From the NCBI RefSeq assembly GCF_030867145.1, contig NC_134431.1, positions 8,013,089 to 8,077,088 of the forward strand: a stretch of DNA of 64,000 nucleotides, given 5' to 3'. Below the pieces are notes generated by a model, which was not told where the DNA came from, did not search any database, and saw only the letters and a list, made by a program, of their open reading frames with translations. Position numbers and translations under genes: made by a program. This document shows positions 52,176 to 64,000 of this stretch, piece after piece. This stretch comes from Opisthocomus hoazin (lineage: Eukaryota > Chordata > Aves > Opisthocomiformes > Opisthocomidae). Each line of letters opens with the position of its first letter. The stretch's first letter is position 1.

Positions 52176-55100
52176 TCCATGCATTTATTGTGAAAGCTGC
52201 CTGAACTCTAACTATAGGAACACAGGGACACAAATAACCTGTTCATAAAAATGACCCATTAAGGGAAAGCCTTTCAGATCCTTTAATCTGTGAGAAATTG
52301 GTTAGTTAATGCTGTCAGGCATGTGTGCATCTGTATCTGCATTTGACTTGGAAGTAGCAAACTATCTCCCAGTACAGCTTCACCTTCCTGGAAGGAAGGA
52401 GGAAATGGTGCGATCACTAAATTGATTTGCCTCTCATGAGAGATTTTGGCTTCAAGAGCCCCCATGAAGGTAGCTTTAATAAAGACATCATTTGTTAATA
52501 ATACAAACGGGATTAGACGGGGATTCGGTAGACTGGTACTAGGGATTTTCAGTAGCCCCTCGGTGCGTGATTGTGGCTCAGGTTTACGTGGCTGGAGCGC
52601 AGAGCTGTCTGGTGGCTCTTCCTGGCTGCGGTCAGCCCGGGGTGGTAGCCAAGCTCTGGCAAGCGTCTGTTGGTTCCCTCACCAGGAAGCCAAAAGGAGA
52701 GCAGTGCTAGTGGGGTGACTCCTTTAATTCCCAAGCACTTTTCTCCAGGCGGTTTTTGTAATTAACATTCCAAAGGGAGCTGAAGACCTCATTAAGTCAA
52801 TTTTATTGAAGGGGAGGTTTTCAAAGGTCTGCCTCAGGATACCAGCCAGTGGGCACCACCTCGGCAAACAGCGCCTTGCTCTGCCGCCCAACGCCCAGGA
52901 GCTGGGCTGAGCTGGGTGTCCTCTGCTGAGGTGTGTTATGAAGTTCCCTTCCCTCAGCAGCCCAAGCCTCATCTCTGGAGAAGCGTGGCTGGGAGTTGAG
53001 AACTCCTTGCTGCTTTTTTGATAGTGCTGGAGCAGCTCTGGCTCCTGGCCACGCTCGAGAGCTGTGGCTGTTGCCGGCCCCTTGAGCTGTCCCACGCTCA
53101 CAATGCATCCTTGTGCTCCTCCAGTGCAAGCAGCACAGTCCCTTGAGACAGGCTAATAAGTAGCTTGTGACTGGAGTTCCGGTTCACATAGTTCAATTAA
53201 ATCCCTGTTAATCTTGTTCAGACCTAATTTACTTTCATTCTCATACACACACTTTTCTTTGCTTCAGAGATGTTCTGGTGAGGTTCCCTGCTGATGGGAG
53301 CTGAAGAGCCTGAGGCCGTCTTTGGAGAGGACTGATGTGTGCAGAGCAGCCCCCTTGTCAAATCAATAAGCTAAGATCATTTCCCAGCCTGTCACAAAGA
53401 ATGTGAAAATACTCCTTCGGTGCCTGAATTTCTGGGAGGGCGAAGGCTGGATGTGATGATGCTCGAGGAGAAAATATGGAAGCTGTAGGAGGGGAGGACC
53501 TGCTCCGTATCTCGGTTTCCCAGGGCACTGCTGAACTGTTCTCTGTGTGTGTGTTAATTTTTGGAGAGCTGAGAGCTGGGGTGCTGGACTGCTCTCTCGG
53601 GAGCCTCTCTTACACACTGATACTTCTGCCAGGGAGAAGCTACGTTGGTCGCAGCCCGTGGCCCGCAGGGATCGAGATGACTGTATTGATTTAGTTGTTT
53701 GTTTATGAGTCTCGTGAGGCATCAAAGACTGATTGCAGTGAGAAAATGGGATGATGACTGGGGAGTGCTGGAGTACAGAGCATGGCTGCTTGTTTGGTGA
53801 TTAAGCTGATTGCCAACTCTGGCCCTGGGAAGGGATCTGACCCTCCTCTTCCTCGTCCAGCCAGAAGGGGTGATTCGGCTGGCGAGCATTCCCTTTCTCT
53901 CTGGCCAGAGATATGGGTGGTAATCAGTGTTTGTATTTCTTCTTACACTGGCGGTTACTGCAGGTCCAAGGTCCTGCTCTTCTCCTCTGACATTTTGTGG
54001 CTGCTGAGCGGTTATTTGTGGGGGTGTTTTCTGGCTTTTCGTGCCCAGGCCAGCGTGCAGTAGCTGCTCTAAATGTCTCTTGCTCGGGGCTGGCAATTGC
54101 GGGGTGATGAACTCGGCTTCCTGCCTCTCCCTTGAAATATGGCTGGTTTTCCTGTGTCATGTTGATTCTCCCCACTTTGTGGCTTTTCTGCCACCGTATT
54201 TCATCCCCACGCCCCCTGTTGTTGCTTCTGGTAGACTCACGTCCATTGCAGTTCTTCTGTCCTTGCAGCCAGGTTTTACCTGCCAGTGACAGACTGTGGG
54301 TATCTCCTGCTGTTACGAGGTCTGATACATGGAAAGAATATGTGGAGAGGCATCCAGGATGGAGAAAGGTGTCCCCTTGTAATCAGCCCCTTCAGCAGTT
54401 TCTTTTCCCTGATGATTTTTTCAACCAGCAAATGTAACTGCTAGGGAAGGACAGCTCTCTGCCTTGGGAGCCCCAGGTATACTGGAGAAGGGGTGCCATG
54501 CACATCAGCCTACCCCTGAGCCACGAGGAGTTAAATCGAGCAAATATTACGCTTCCGAGCTCTTGTGCTAAGTGAGCGCTACGGTGCTGGGCGTGCTTCG
54601 CACACCCGTTCAGATCCTGCTCCTCGCCAGCACACGCAGATTTGTCTTGTGCAATCCCAGGCCTCTCGCAGTGCTCACCTCCCTCCTCCCAGCTTCCCTG
54701 GCTGCTTTTAGTGCCCGGAGGCCCCGGTGTGGCTTCGATGCTCCTCGCACCCTGCTTTGCTGCAGGCGCGAGCAGCCACGCACCGGGAAACCACGGTCCT
54801 GCCGCGGACTGCAGCGACGCAGAGCGGGTGGCTGGAGCAGAGAGGCTGACGGGCTCCTCTGTGGCTCGAGTCCAGCCTTTTTGGCTGGTAGGTACAAGGT
54901 AAACCTGCCTTGGGTCACATCTTGGCTTTCTATAAGTGTCTGTTGCCTGGCTGATGTCGCTTGTCGCGCTTGAAGAGCTCGGCCCCCAAAGTGGGCCGCT
55001 GTGGGTGGAGGGGGTTGGAGGACTCGAACTGCTTCCTATCCTCAGTTCCAGGCAAGGAGCTGTGTCCCTAGAACCATGCAGCCCGCCCTACACGCTGAAT

Positions 55101-58100
55101 GCAGCATTCCTTCTTTGTGAGACTTGCGCTCTGGGCCGTCCCCTTGTTTCTTTCCAGGAGGCTGGCTGAGCCTCTGGTGTGCCACCCCTGCAAGGGTCAA
55201 GTTCAGCCAGCCCCAGTTCATGGACTGGGGCCATGGGAGGCATCAGCGCTGGCCTGAGACGTCTCATGTTGCCCAAGCTGAGGCGTCCCTGGCTCCAAAG
55301 CTAGTTCCTACAGCCTTCCCTTTGGCTGCTGCTTCTGCAAACGCCATCCCAAGCTTGCAAATTCACCTCGCCAAAAGCCAAAGTCCGGACTACGACAGGC
55401 ACCGGCGAGCGCTCACGGGGCAAAGCCTCTCCCCCCGCTCAGGGAGCCGGCTCCAGACGCTTCCTGCTGTGCTCTGTGCCTCCGCTCCGGCAGCGCGGGC
55501 AGGAGCCGGGCTGCTGGCGTGGGGCTCGCGGGGCCGCGTCCCTCCGCTCGCCGAGGGCAGCTCTGGGACATCGGCGCGTGCTGGCTGGGGTCTGCGCAGG
55601 AGAGGGTCCTGGCGGCTGTGGTCTCCATGGAACAGCTGCTCCTGGTGCTGGGCAGCTGAAGCTGATGTCCCTGAGCGTCAGGGCTCCGCGGTGAAGGGAA
55701 TCGCAGCGGGAGCAGCTTTTGAGAGAAGGGGCAAAGCCTCAGCCCTTTCTGCTCCCTACCTCCCCCCTTACTTAGCTTACTTCAGACTGAGCACGGATCC
55801 AAACGTCATATGGTTTAAATTTCTCAGATTCAGACTTTGGCCTCCTTAGCCCATCCCTCGCTCAAAGGACCATGGCTGGATGATGAAGGGGAAACACCCT
55901 TGTGTCTGCCCCAGCTGGGCTGGGCGCAGGCTGCAGGGAGGCAGGGAGGCTGCTGCCTGCGTCTCCTCCGCCCGGGAACGCCGCAGCCCCAGGGCAGGGC
56001 GGCCTGGACGTGGGCACCGGAGCTCTGCGCTAGCGGGCCATCGCTCTGCTCCCCTCTCGGCAAAGCGGGACGGAGCGAGGGCTGAAAACCTCGTCTGGAC
56101 GAGTTTCCGTGGGCTTTGCTGAACCGCTCGTTCCTGTTGATACTAAGACTGGCCAAAAAGCCGAATTGATACCGCTGGGAAAGGCTAGCATTCTGCATGC
56201 GGCTTCTCTGCTGAGCTGAGGCAAGAAGCAGAAAGTGTCGGATTTTTGCCCGAATGAGCTATTCCAAGATGCCTAATTCAGATTGTATCGAAACGTCGTA
56301 TATTATCAGTCCGAGACCGGACGGGAAATGTCGTGCCTCTGTTGAACATGCCGATAATTTCCCCCCACAGCTGCTGAACTCGGTGCCTCCTTATCAAACA
56401 TTTGCACGTCACCGAGTCAGTGGTTTCCCCCCGTCCTTTCCCCGGGGAATTTTGCAGCGACACTTCCTGGCGGGGGTTAAGGGCCCCTTCGGCATGGCAG
56501 ATTGTCACCCCGCTGAGGGACACGATGGGTCCTGACCTGTCCTGAGCCCTCCTGGTGACTTCTTCTCAGCTGCCCCTTTTTGTCCTACAACCTGCGGCAC
56601 GCCAGCGTCAGCTGCTCGGCTCCTGCAGCCCTGATGCTTGGTGCGGGAGAGAACGGCCAGAATTAGCGTTTCTACCATGAAATATTGCCAAATGGGTCGT
56701 AGTGCAGGAGTTCTTCTGGTCAATCCCCCTTAGTAAATCGGCTCCTGAGCTCGTAACTGCAGCTTCCCTGACGGGGCTGGTGGTGCCGATCGTTTCCATC
56801 ACGCACTCGCTATTTGCAGGGCTGTAAAGCTCAGTGGTCATAAAATCTCAGGGCAAGAGCCGAGGCTGCTTCTGCGTCTGTCCAGCATCTCAGACACAAC
56901 CATTACATTATTAATAGTAATAATTTGTGCAAATATATTTGGAATTTGCAGTGAAAAAAAAAACGCAGCTAGCCCCAGGAGCCGAATCCATTAGACAAAA
57001 CTTATTCATGCTTGCCAAGGGGATGCTTAAAAATAAATCTGGCTGGAGATGAATAGCTGTTTTGTTGTAAATCCACAGCTACACTGGAGAGGTCAGGACT
57101 CAGATCGATTACTGGACCCCAAAAGCACCGTCCTACTTGGCAGGAAGGCTTCGGGAGCCCTGCGGAGCAGCTTGATCGGCACTCCTGTGGGGAAGGAGCC
57201 ACGTACTCACTTACTCAGGAGCGTGACAGCGTTCTGCCTCTAGTAACTCTCCTTTTTCCTGATGAAACTTGCATAATGGTCGGTGAGAGAGCACAGAAAT
57301 ACCTGAGCACATCTTGATTTCTTGTTAGAATATCATGGCGAGACTGAGCCACCAGAAATATTCAGTGCCACTTTTTTTAATTTGAAAGTACCTGGATTTC
57401 AGTGTCTGTAACCCCCTTCCTCTCCCCGGGGTGGGTTTTGTCGGTGCTATTTAAAAGTGAAGAGAAAGAACCACCTGGGGAAAAAAGTTTCAGGGGAGAG
57501 ACTGAAGTCCCTGGTTGGGTAACAAAAAAATCATGGATTAGACTGTTTAAAGGTGGGTGCTTGGAGTGGGGCAGGAGGGAGAGGAAGGCGGGCGGCCGGA
57601 GGGTGGCCGTCAGGCTCAGGGCCTCGCGGCCGGGCACGGAGGTGCACTGGGCTGGTCTTCCGTCGCGTTATCGCCAGCGCTGCATGTTTAATGTCAGAGC
57701 CCTGCGAGGGCACATTCCTGAATCCGAGCCCAAAAGATAAGAGGCTGGGTTTAGAGAGTATCTATTTGCCGTTTTAAATTTGCACGTTGGCATCTTCTGC
57801 GAAGATGAGGTGATGTCGTGGACTTGGTCCGGCGTTGGCAGGCGCAATGGCTTTGCTGTCCGCGCTCCAGCAACAGGCCAGCGCCACCGGAGAGGAGAAC
57901 CACGCTCGTGGGACAGCCGGTAGGAGAGGAGGTGATTGCTAAAGAGGAAAACAAAATTCAAATATTTATAAGTCATAATTGCATCTTAGGTTTGGGTCTG
58001 GATCCAGTGGTGGCTGAGTCATCCAAACCAGCTCACCCCGGGCTGGGGCCGGGTCCCCGCTCCCCCGGGCGCTCCCCCTCGGGCAGCAGCTCCCCACGCC

Positions 58101-59690
58101 GGCTCCGGGACTGCGGAGCGGCTGCGCCTGGGATCGGGAGGGAGACGGGAGCGTCCCCGCGCCCCTGTGCAGGCACGGCGGGGGGGAAGGCGTGGGGGAC
58201 CCCAGGCATCGCCGTGCCCCCCTCCCTGCCCTCCGGTATGTCCCAGGTGTTACCGGATGAGCGAGCGGAGCGGTACGCCGGGGCTGCCCCGCACCGCGTG
58301 GCGAATTCCCTCATCCCACGCAGGACGATGGGTCGAGGCATCGCTCCCTGCGCATCCCCGCGCCGGGCGGGGGGCAGACGGGGTGGCTGTGAATCAACAG
58401 CCCAGAAAGCCTCGGCACGAACCAGGCTGCGGGTTGATGCTCCAACAAGGAGCAAGCAGGGCTGCTACCCCCCAACCCAGCATCAGCTGACCCGCGGGGG
58501 TCTGGGGAGCCCGGCCACCCTCTCCCAGCCCTGGGACGGAGCAGGGAGAGCGTCGGCCCTGCCCGGCTGAGCCCGGCTGCAGGGACCTTATCAGCAGGCA
58601 GCTCCTCCCAGGGAAGGGCCCCTCTGCCGTGCGCTGGCCGGGGGTGATGGATCCGTGTGTGCGTGACTCCTTGTTCCTGGTGACTCATGGATTTGCTGGC
58701 CTTCGCCAGTGTCATGGGAAATATTTTTATAATAACTCAAAAGAACAAGGCAAAGCGGGGTGGGAAACAGAAAGAAAAAACTCCGCCACATAGTTCTCTG
58801 ACACTTGTTAACTTCCTGAATTGTTTCTGAAGCGTCAGGTCTTGCTCAGACTGATGGGGTTTTCAGAGGCCCCTGCTGAGTGGCTGCGAGGGTTGGCCGG
58901 AGGGGTGGGCAGGGGGTGACGGAGGTGGTGCTGGCTGTGGAAACACAGCCCACGGGTCGCCGCAGCCGGCCAGCAGCCGAGCGCGCCTCATAAACCAGCT
59001 AAACGGGGGGTTAAGGAGCAGACTGCTTCACCCCGTTTCTTCCTGGAGGATAAAGTGACAGGGAACACGTCAGTGGATGGCTAATGGGGGAGGCGGGAGG
59101 GCTGCCAGCGCCGCTGAGCTGGTCGGGCAGCCCGGACGGGCTTGGAGCAGGCGTCGGGGCGCCCGGCCGAGCCCCGAGCCCACGCGTGCACCCCGGCACT
59201 GCTCTGTGCCGGGGAAAGCCGGGCGCTTTCCACCCCCTTCTGCGCTGGAAGGGGAAGGTGCTGAGGGGCGAGGGGAGGGATGGCTGGAACTGTCCCCATG
59301 TGCCCACCCGCCCGGGCGGGACTCGGGGGGACCCACACCTCATCCGGCCCTGCGTGGGGTGATGCTGCCAGCCGGGACCGGGCACACCGGGAGCACCCAC
59401 AGCTCTGTTCTGCCTTGGTTTGGAGGTCGGCACCGGCTGCTGGGGGTGTCTGCTAACCCGAGGATGGGGCAGATGGCCCCCACGGGGCCCGGTGGTCTCC
59501 AGGGAGCCCCGGGACGTGGCTCATCTTCCCCTGCCTTTCGTCCACGCTCGGGTTTTGCCTCCTTCTGCCTTCGGAGATGGGGGAAGATGGCTCGCATGCC
59601 CCCAGGACAGCGAGGTGTCCGTCCCGGGGATGAGACGCGCAGACCCCAGGGCAGGACCCGGCGGGAGAGCCTCTCCCCGCTCCTCGCCCT
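52176..59690. other. Intergenic, between MANBAL and the putative SRC promoter
   Basis: GC content rises along this stretch. No exon is supportable; the open frames at 53.5-56 kb and 57.5-58.6 kb are GC-driven. Several less GC-rich islands stand out, notably 56.25-56.48 kb, 57.30-57.40 kb, 57.76-58.02 kb and 58.68-58.85 kb, with GATA, MEF2-like and TTTATA/TAAT words; they look like candidate conserved regulatory blocks. Confidence 0.5.
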
Positions 59691-59894
59691 GCGTGACAGC
59701 GGTTTAACAACGCAACCCCCACACCGGTCGGGTTTTATCCCCCCCCCCATCCCCCCGAAACATCACTGCGCTGCTGCCGGCTCTGCCTTCCAGGTAGAGG
59801 TGAGCCGGCGGCCGGCCGTGGGCTGGGAGAGCCCCCCACAGCCCCCCCCGCAACCCGCCGCTCCCACGCGTGTCCCCGGCGCGACCGGGCGATT

Positions 59895-59911
59895 CCCCCC
59901 CCCCCCCCCCC
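59895..59911 (+). repeat. C17 homopolymer in the putative SRC promoter
   Basis: Seventeen consecutive C between GATT and GAGC. With the C11 run at 60030-60040 it makes a strong G-quadruplex / i-motif candidate. Exact length may be affected by sequencing error. Confidence 0.85.
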
Positions 59912-60079
59912 GAGCTTTCTCCCTTAAATAAAGACCAGCCCCAACCCAACCCACGCACAGCAGCCCCACGGGGGGGAGGGGCCGCCGCCTTTCCCCCAGC
60001 CGCCGTTTCCGGTTTGCTGCCATATTCCTCCCCCCCCCCCGCCTTCCCCGTGGGTCCCCCCCCGCCCCGGAGCAGGGAT

Positions 60080-60285
60080 GAGCGGGGGCGGGCGCGGCGG
60101 GAGCGCGCCGGAGCCGCGGCGGTGCGGGATGGCGCAGCCCTGAGCCCGCGGCCCGGCCCGCTGCGGGCACCCAGCGCCGCGGGGAGGGGGCGGGGGGGGG
60201 CGGCCGCGCCCCCGCAGCGGAGACAAAGCCGGGGCCGAGCGCTGGAGGCGAGCGGCGGGGCCGGCCCGCGGTGCGCGGGCGGGAG
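60080..60285 (+). other. SRC: Probable noncoding first exon of SRC (5' end uncertain)
   Basis: The sequence ends GGCGGGAG followed by a good donor GTGAGCGG at 60286. It lacks an open frame that continues sensibly, which fits a noncoding first exon. The 5' boundary is approximate. Confidence 0.4.
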
Positions 60286-61299
60286 GTGAGCGGGGGGGAT
60301 GCGCGGGGTCCGCCCTTGGGCTGCGGGGGGGGGGATGCCCGGGGTCCGCCCGTGGGCTGCGGGGCGGGTGTGTGCCCGCAGCCCCATGAGCCGGTTGTGA
60401 GTCCGGGCGTGGGGTGTTCGCGGTGTGGGTTGCGGGTTTCGGACGGGGGGGGAGCTGTGGGTCGTGGCGGGTGGTGGGCAGCGTCCGGGGGGGCAGCCGT
60501 GGGTCCGGGCCGGGGGTGCTGAGGGTCCGCCCCTCCCCTTTGTTGTGCTCGGGGGCTGCGGGGAGACCCCCGGGGGAGCCGGGCTGTATGTAGGCCAGGA
60601 CATGAAATATTCATCGTCGTGCCCCCTCCCCGCTTTGATGTCTCCCGATCCGCTGCCCTCGTCGCGTCTGCTCGCCGGTAACTCCGGGGCTCGTCTCCAG
60701 CCCCGCTGTGCCCGGCCAGGCTCCTCGCCGTGCCCCCCCCCGGGGCCGGGGGGCTGCTGGGGGGCTGCGGAGCCCCGGGCCGCCCCGTTAAAAGGCTTCA
60801 CCCAGCCGGGGAGTGCTACCATCGCGGCCTGAGCCATCCGGCCCCCGCGCACGGCTGCGAGTGGTGGCACTGCCATGTCCCCGTCACAGCCCCCCGGGGC
60901 CGTGGAAGAGCGCGGTGGGGTTCGCCCTGAGCCACGTCGGGCTCGGGAGGGGCTTTTATCGCTGCCCGGGGGGCCGTGCTGTGCCGCGTCCCGCTGCCGT
61001 GGGGGTCGGGCATGGGGGTCACCCTGCGGGATGGGGCCCGCTGCCCAGGGCCGTGTGGGGCTGGGGGCTGGGGAGGGGGCTGGCGTCGCAGGCGCTGGCC
61101 CTGGCGCGCTCCTGTCTGGTGCCCAGCATCGTCTCGGGGAGCTGCGCAGCCTCCTGCCAGACCCGCTGGAAGCAGCGGGGACCGGCCGCAGCTCCCCGCG
61201 TTTTGCTGGCCCCGCGCAGCGCACACCTTCCCCCGCCATCGCTGCTGCGGCGTGCCGGGGCTCGGCTCCCCGGCCTTGGGACTGGGGGTGACTCTGGTC

Positions 61300-64000
61300 C
61301 TGGTCCCGGTCCTGGTCCCAATGCTGTCGAGCAGCAGTGGGTCAGTAAAGGTCGTAGGTGGCAGGGATTTGCTGCCCTGCGTGTGCCACTGGCTCGCCGC
61401 CCGCCTGGCTCCCCAGGAGCGACGCGGAGGAAGGGACATGATGTGGCTGCTAGTGCAGCCGGGGGGTCCCTGAGGTGGGTCCCGCCGCCCTGGGGCATGA
61501 GGAGCTGGGGCAGTGGAGGGTGCAGAGCCCGGGGGTTCCCGGGGCGAGCTCCTGCCTCGGGCTGGCGCTGCCTGCGTGGCGGGGACAGGGACAGGACAGC
61601 AGGTACCCAGCAGTGCCGCATGCAAACTGACCTGCGGGAAGGTGGCAACAAAAGACTTGATTTTCATTCCTTCTGCCCGGGATGTGCTCCCCGGAGGAGG
61701 AGGTGCATGGCGGGAGGGAGCTGCAAGGCTTTGTCGCTCTCATCTCAGCCGAGGAGGTGCCCTCAGCCAGCAGCGACCGGTGTGCGCGTGGGGGAACCGA
61801 CTCGTGAGGAGCCCTCCCAAGGCCCAGCCGTTAATGGTGGGAAGCCATTCGTCCCTGCCAGGCTCAGAGACCCCCCTCAGCACCTGGCGTCTGGGTCCCT
61901 CGTGCCGCACGTGTTGCTCAAACAAGGGCGGGGGGCTGGCAGGGCTCTCTGGGGGGGCGTGAGGATGGGGATGTGCAGGGGAACATTGGCGATCTTGCGC
62001 TTTAAAGCAATGTCCTTTCCGTTATTTCTGCTGCGGGGGTGCTCCCGACGCCTTTGGAGCCGGAGAGGCTGATCCCGGGCTGCCCGGTGCCAAGCCAGCG
62101 GCTCTGCACTGCTTCGTGCTGACTCAGGATCTGTCCCGTGGCAAAACCTTGGCCGTTTGGTGTCTCGAGATGAGCTCGTGGGCTGGCTCTCCGGGGAGCC
62201 GCGTCTCTGTAATCATTAGCCAGTTCATGTTCGTTTGTCAGAGAAGGGCACCTTTGCTTGAAAGATCGAGGGTCGGTTCCTGGTTCCAAGCTTTGACCTG
62301 GGAACAGCAGGGCAAAGGCTCCTCCAAACATCTCGCCTCGGTGGCTTTGCCAAAGCGCAGCCCAATTATTTTTCTTTTTGGAGACGGGGTTATTTACGGG
62401 CCGGCGCAGCAGCAGCGAAGGGAAGTCCAATGTTCCCTGTCTCGATCGTTAGTGGCCTTGCAGTGCTCCCTGTGTGACAGAGAAGCTGTAACGATAGCTC
62501 TGCCCTTTAATGACTTTGTGGCAGAGCGATGGAAAATCATGGAGGTACCGCGGGAAGGCAGAAGGGGCTGTCCCAGCCCCCGGCCGGGCACCTGGGGGAC
62601 GAGACGAGAAGAGCTGCGGTTCCTCGTGACCGACCTGCGCGCAGGCTCTGCTGCCGAGACAAGAGGCTCGTCTGCTGCCTTGGTGGCACGGAGGGGACGT
62701 CATCAGTCCCGAGGTGGGGATGGCCTTTAGCAGCGTGAGCAGCTCATGGGAAGCAGCATCGTTTCTCTGGGCTCACCAAGGCGAGGAGGGGACGGACCGT
62801 GGGGCTCCCATGCCTGCGAAATCCCATCCGCCTCTCCCTGCTGCTGCTGCCAGGGTCATCGCAGAGCTGAAACTCTCCCCTCTGATGAGAGCTGAAGGAC
62901 TTGGCCCGTAACATCTCATTTTAACGACCAGCAAATGCATGTAACATCTTGAAAGAGAAAAGGCAGGAGCGACCGAACAGTCTGCTCCTCCTCCCAGCCT
63001 GTCCCAGGGCGGGGAACCCCTGAGCATCGCTGGGACGAAGCACCGTGCTCCTGGCGTCGCTGGGGGAAACTGGAAAGCCTATCTGAAGCGCTATTGTTTC
63101 CTGTGCTGTCTATTCTGCAGCTCGGTTTCCAACTCGTTCCTTTATCTCGCGGAACAATTTCCCATCTGAGCTCACTTCCGCAGCGCCCCGCATCTCGCCC
63201 CCGAGCCCGCCTGGAGACGCGTCCAGCGTGCATCCCGTCAGCCGCGGGGAACGGCCTCGGCACGTCCCCGTGCCGCTCCGTGCGGGACAGATCCCGTTGA
63301 TCTGATGTCCCAAGAGCAGCTCAGAACCTCTGGGTGGGAATAACCACCCTTGCGCGGCCATTCTGGGGACAGGAGCGCGGATTGTGGCGGTTTCCAGTCC
63401 GAACTCCTCTTTTCGATGGCCGGTAGCTGCGGGTGGTGCGGACTGACTCCCCCGGGGCTCGTGTCTGGAAGCTTCTGCCCATCAGCAAAAAATGTGCAGG
63501 GGGGCTATTTTAAAATGGACTTCAGAAAAACCGTAATTCCTTTGGTCCTTCGCCTTTTAAATGGGCAGCAAGCTGTGACATAGCCCAGTGTATTGTGCGC
63601 TTAGGAGGGGGGAAAATAATATAGTTAATTGGCTGAGCATGGCTACCTCAGCCTGGGCTGCTGCTGGTGCTTGGGTGCACCAAGGCCCCCAACCTGACCC
63701 CATGTTGGCACTGGTGACCTTGGCGCTGGCTCTAGCGGGAACCGGTGCCGCTCCGCACATGCCTCTGCACATGCACGCTTTGAAAATACAGCCCTGAAAC
63801 AGATTTTCAGGAACAAATGTGGTTTGAACCCGGGCCAGGAACCAGGACCTGCAAATCTGCGTCTCGCACCAGCTTCCCTCCGGGCTACGGATCTGCTGGC
63901 TGCCCTCGCTGCGGAGCGGGGAGGCGTGCGGGAGGGTGGGGGGGCTGGCAGGGTGGCCGCAGGGCAAGGGCACGCCGGTCGCTGGGTTTATTTCAGAGCT
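61300..64000. other. Probable SRC first intron; no gene seen
   Basis: No coding exon recognised. An AT-richer block near 62.18-62.56 kb looks distinct from its surroundings. Near 63.82-63.90 kb the minus strand carries a B-box-like GGGTTCAAACC, possibly an old tRNA-derived SINE. The open frames are GC-driven. Confidence 0.45.

Larger units (their letters stand above)
59690..61300. promoter_or_regulatory. SRC: CpG island, putative SRC promoter
   Basis: A very CpG-rich island with two long C tracts on the + strand (C17 at 59895-59911, C11 at 60030-60040), a TTTCCGGTTT ETS-type site and GC boxes. In human the next gene after MANBAL is SRC, whose 1A promoter is known for polypyrimidine tracts, so SRC is the natural candidate. 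No SRC coding exon (N-terminus MGSSKSKPK) is present in the window, so the link is by synteny. Confidence 0.5.

Noticed and set aside
55124-55849. Open frame of 241 codons on the plus strand
   Set aside because: GC-rich, mixed composition with no recognisable motif and no consistent splice context.
59704-61239. Open frame of 511 codons on the minus strand
   Set aside because: It lies in the CpG island, is dominated by Pro, Arg, Gly and Ala, and is matched by long open frames in other phases of both strands. This is the usual effect of few stop codons in GC-rich DNA. No domain is recognisable.
60813-62072. Open frame of 419 codons on the plus strand
   Set aside because: Same GC effect; low complexity, no similarity, overlaps the minus-strand frame and a likely intron.
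60290-64000. Possible SRC coding exons
   Set aside because: No segment encodes the MGSSKSKPK start or any SH3/SH2/kinase motif; the coding part must lie beyond the window.

Overview
The window is nuclear DNA from a bird. It contains large multi-exon vertebrate genes with GT-AG introns, CpG-island promoters, fragments of the avian CR1 LINE with its ATTCTRTG-type octamer tail, and the gene order RPN2 - GHRH - MANBAL, which is the order at human 20q11.23 just upstream of SRC. The GHRH peptide starts with His, as in non-mammalian GHRH. I cannot fix the species, and nothing looks bacterial, phage or viral.

Layout. 1-4.3 kb: intergenic, GC-rich, with short tandem repeats and no supportable exon. 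4.3-5.9 kb: CpG island and RPN2 promoter, with a CCAAT box inside an ERSE-like element. 5.5-25.1 kb: RPN2 (+), the ribophorin II subunit of oligosaccharyltransferase. All coding exons join in frame to give 633 residues, or 649 if a 48-nt in-frame exon near the 3' end is used. 25.1-29.3 kb: intergenic. 29.36-32.57 kb: GHRH (-), four coding exons giving a 128-residue prohormone; its 5' noncoding exon was not located. 32.6-42.5 kb: long gene-free stretch upstream of GHRH, with several candidate regulatory blocks. 42.6-43.2 kb: CpG island and MANBAL promoter. 42.8-52.2 kb: MANBAL (+), an 85-residue single-pass membrane protein encoded by two coding exons, preceded by two probable noncoding exons. 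52.2-59.7 kb: gene-free. 59.7-61.3 kb: very GC-rich island with a probable noncoding first exon, most likely SRC by synteny; no SRC coding exon is inside the window. 61.3-64 kb: probably SRC first intron.

The three protein genes are unrelated in function: ER N-glycosylation, a hypothalamic releasing hormone, and a small membrane protein of unclear role. They share a conserved neighbourhood, not a pathway. RPN2 and GHRH are tail to tail. GHRH and MANBAL are head to head across about 10 kb. I did not find a new multi-gene system. The most interesting leads are the alternative 3' exons of RPN2, the ERSE-like element in its promoter, the uORF and inverted RFX-like sites of MANBAL, and palindromic, AT-rich candidate enhancers upstream of GHRH.
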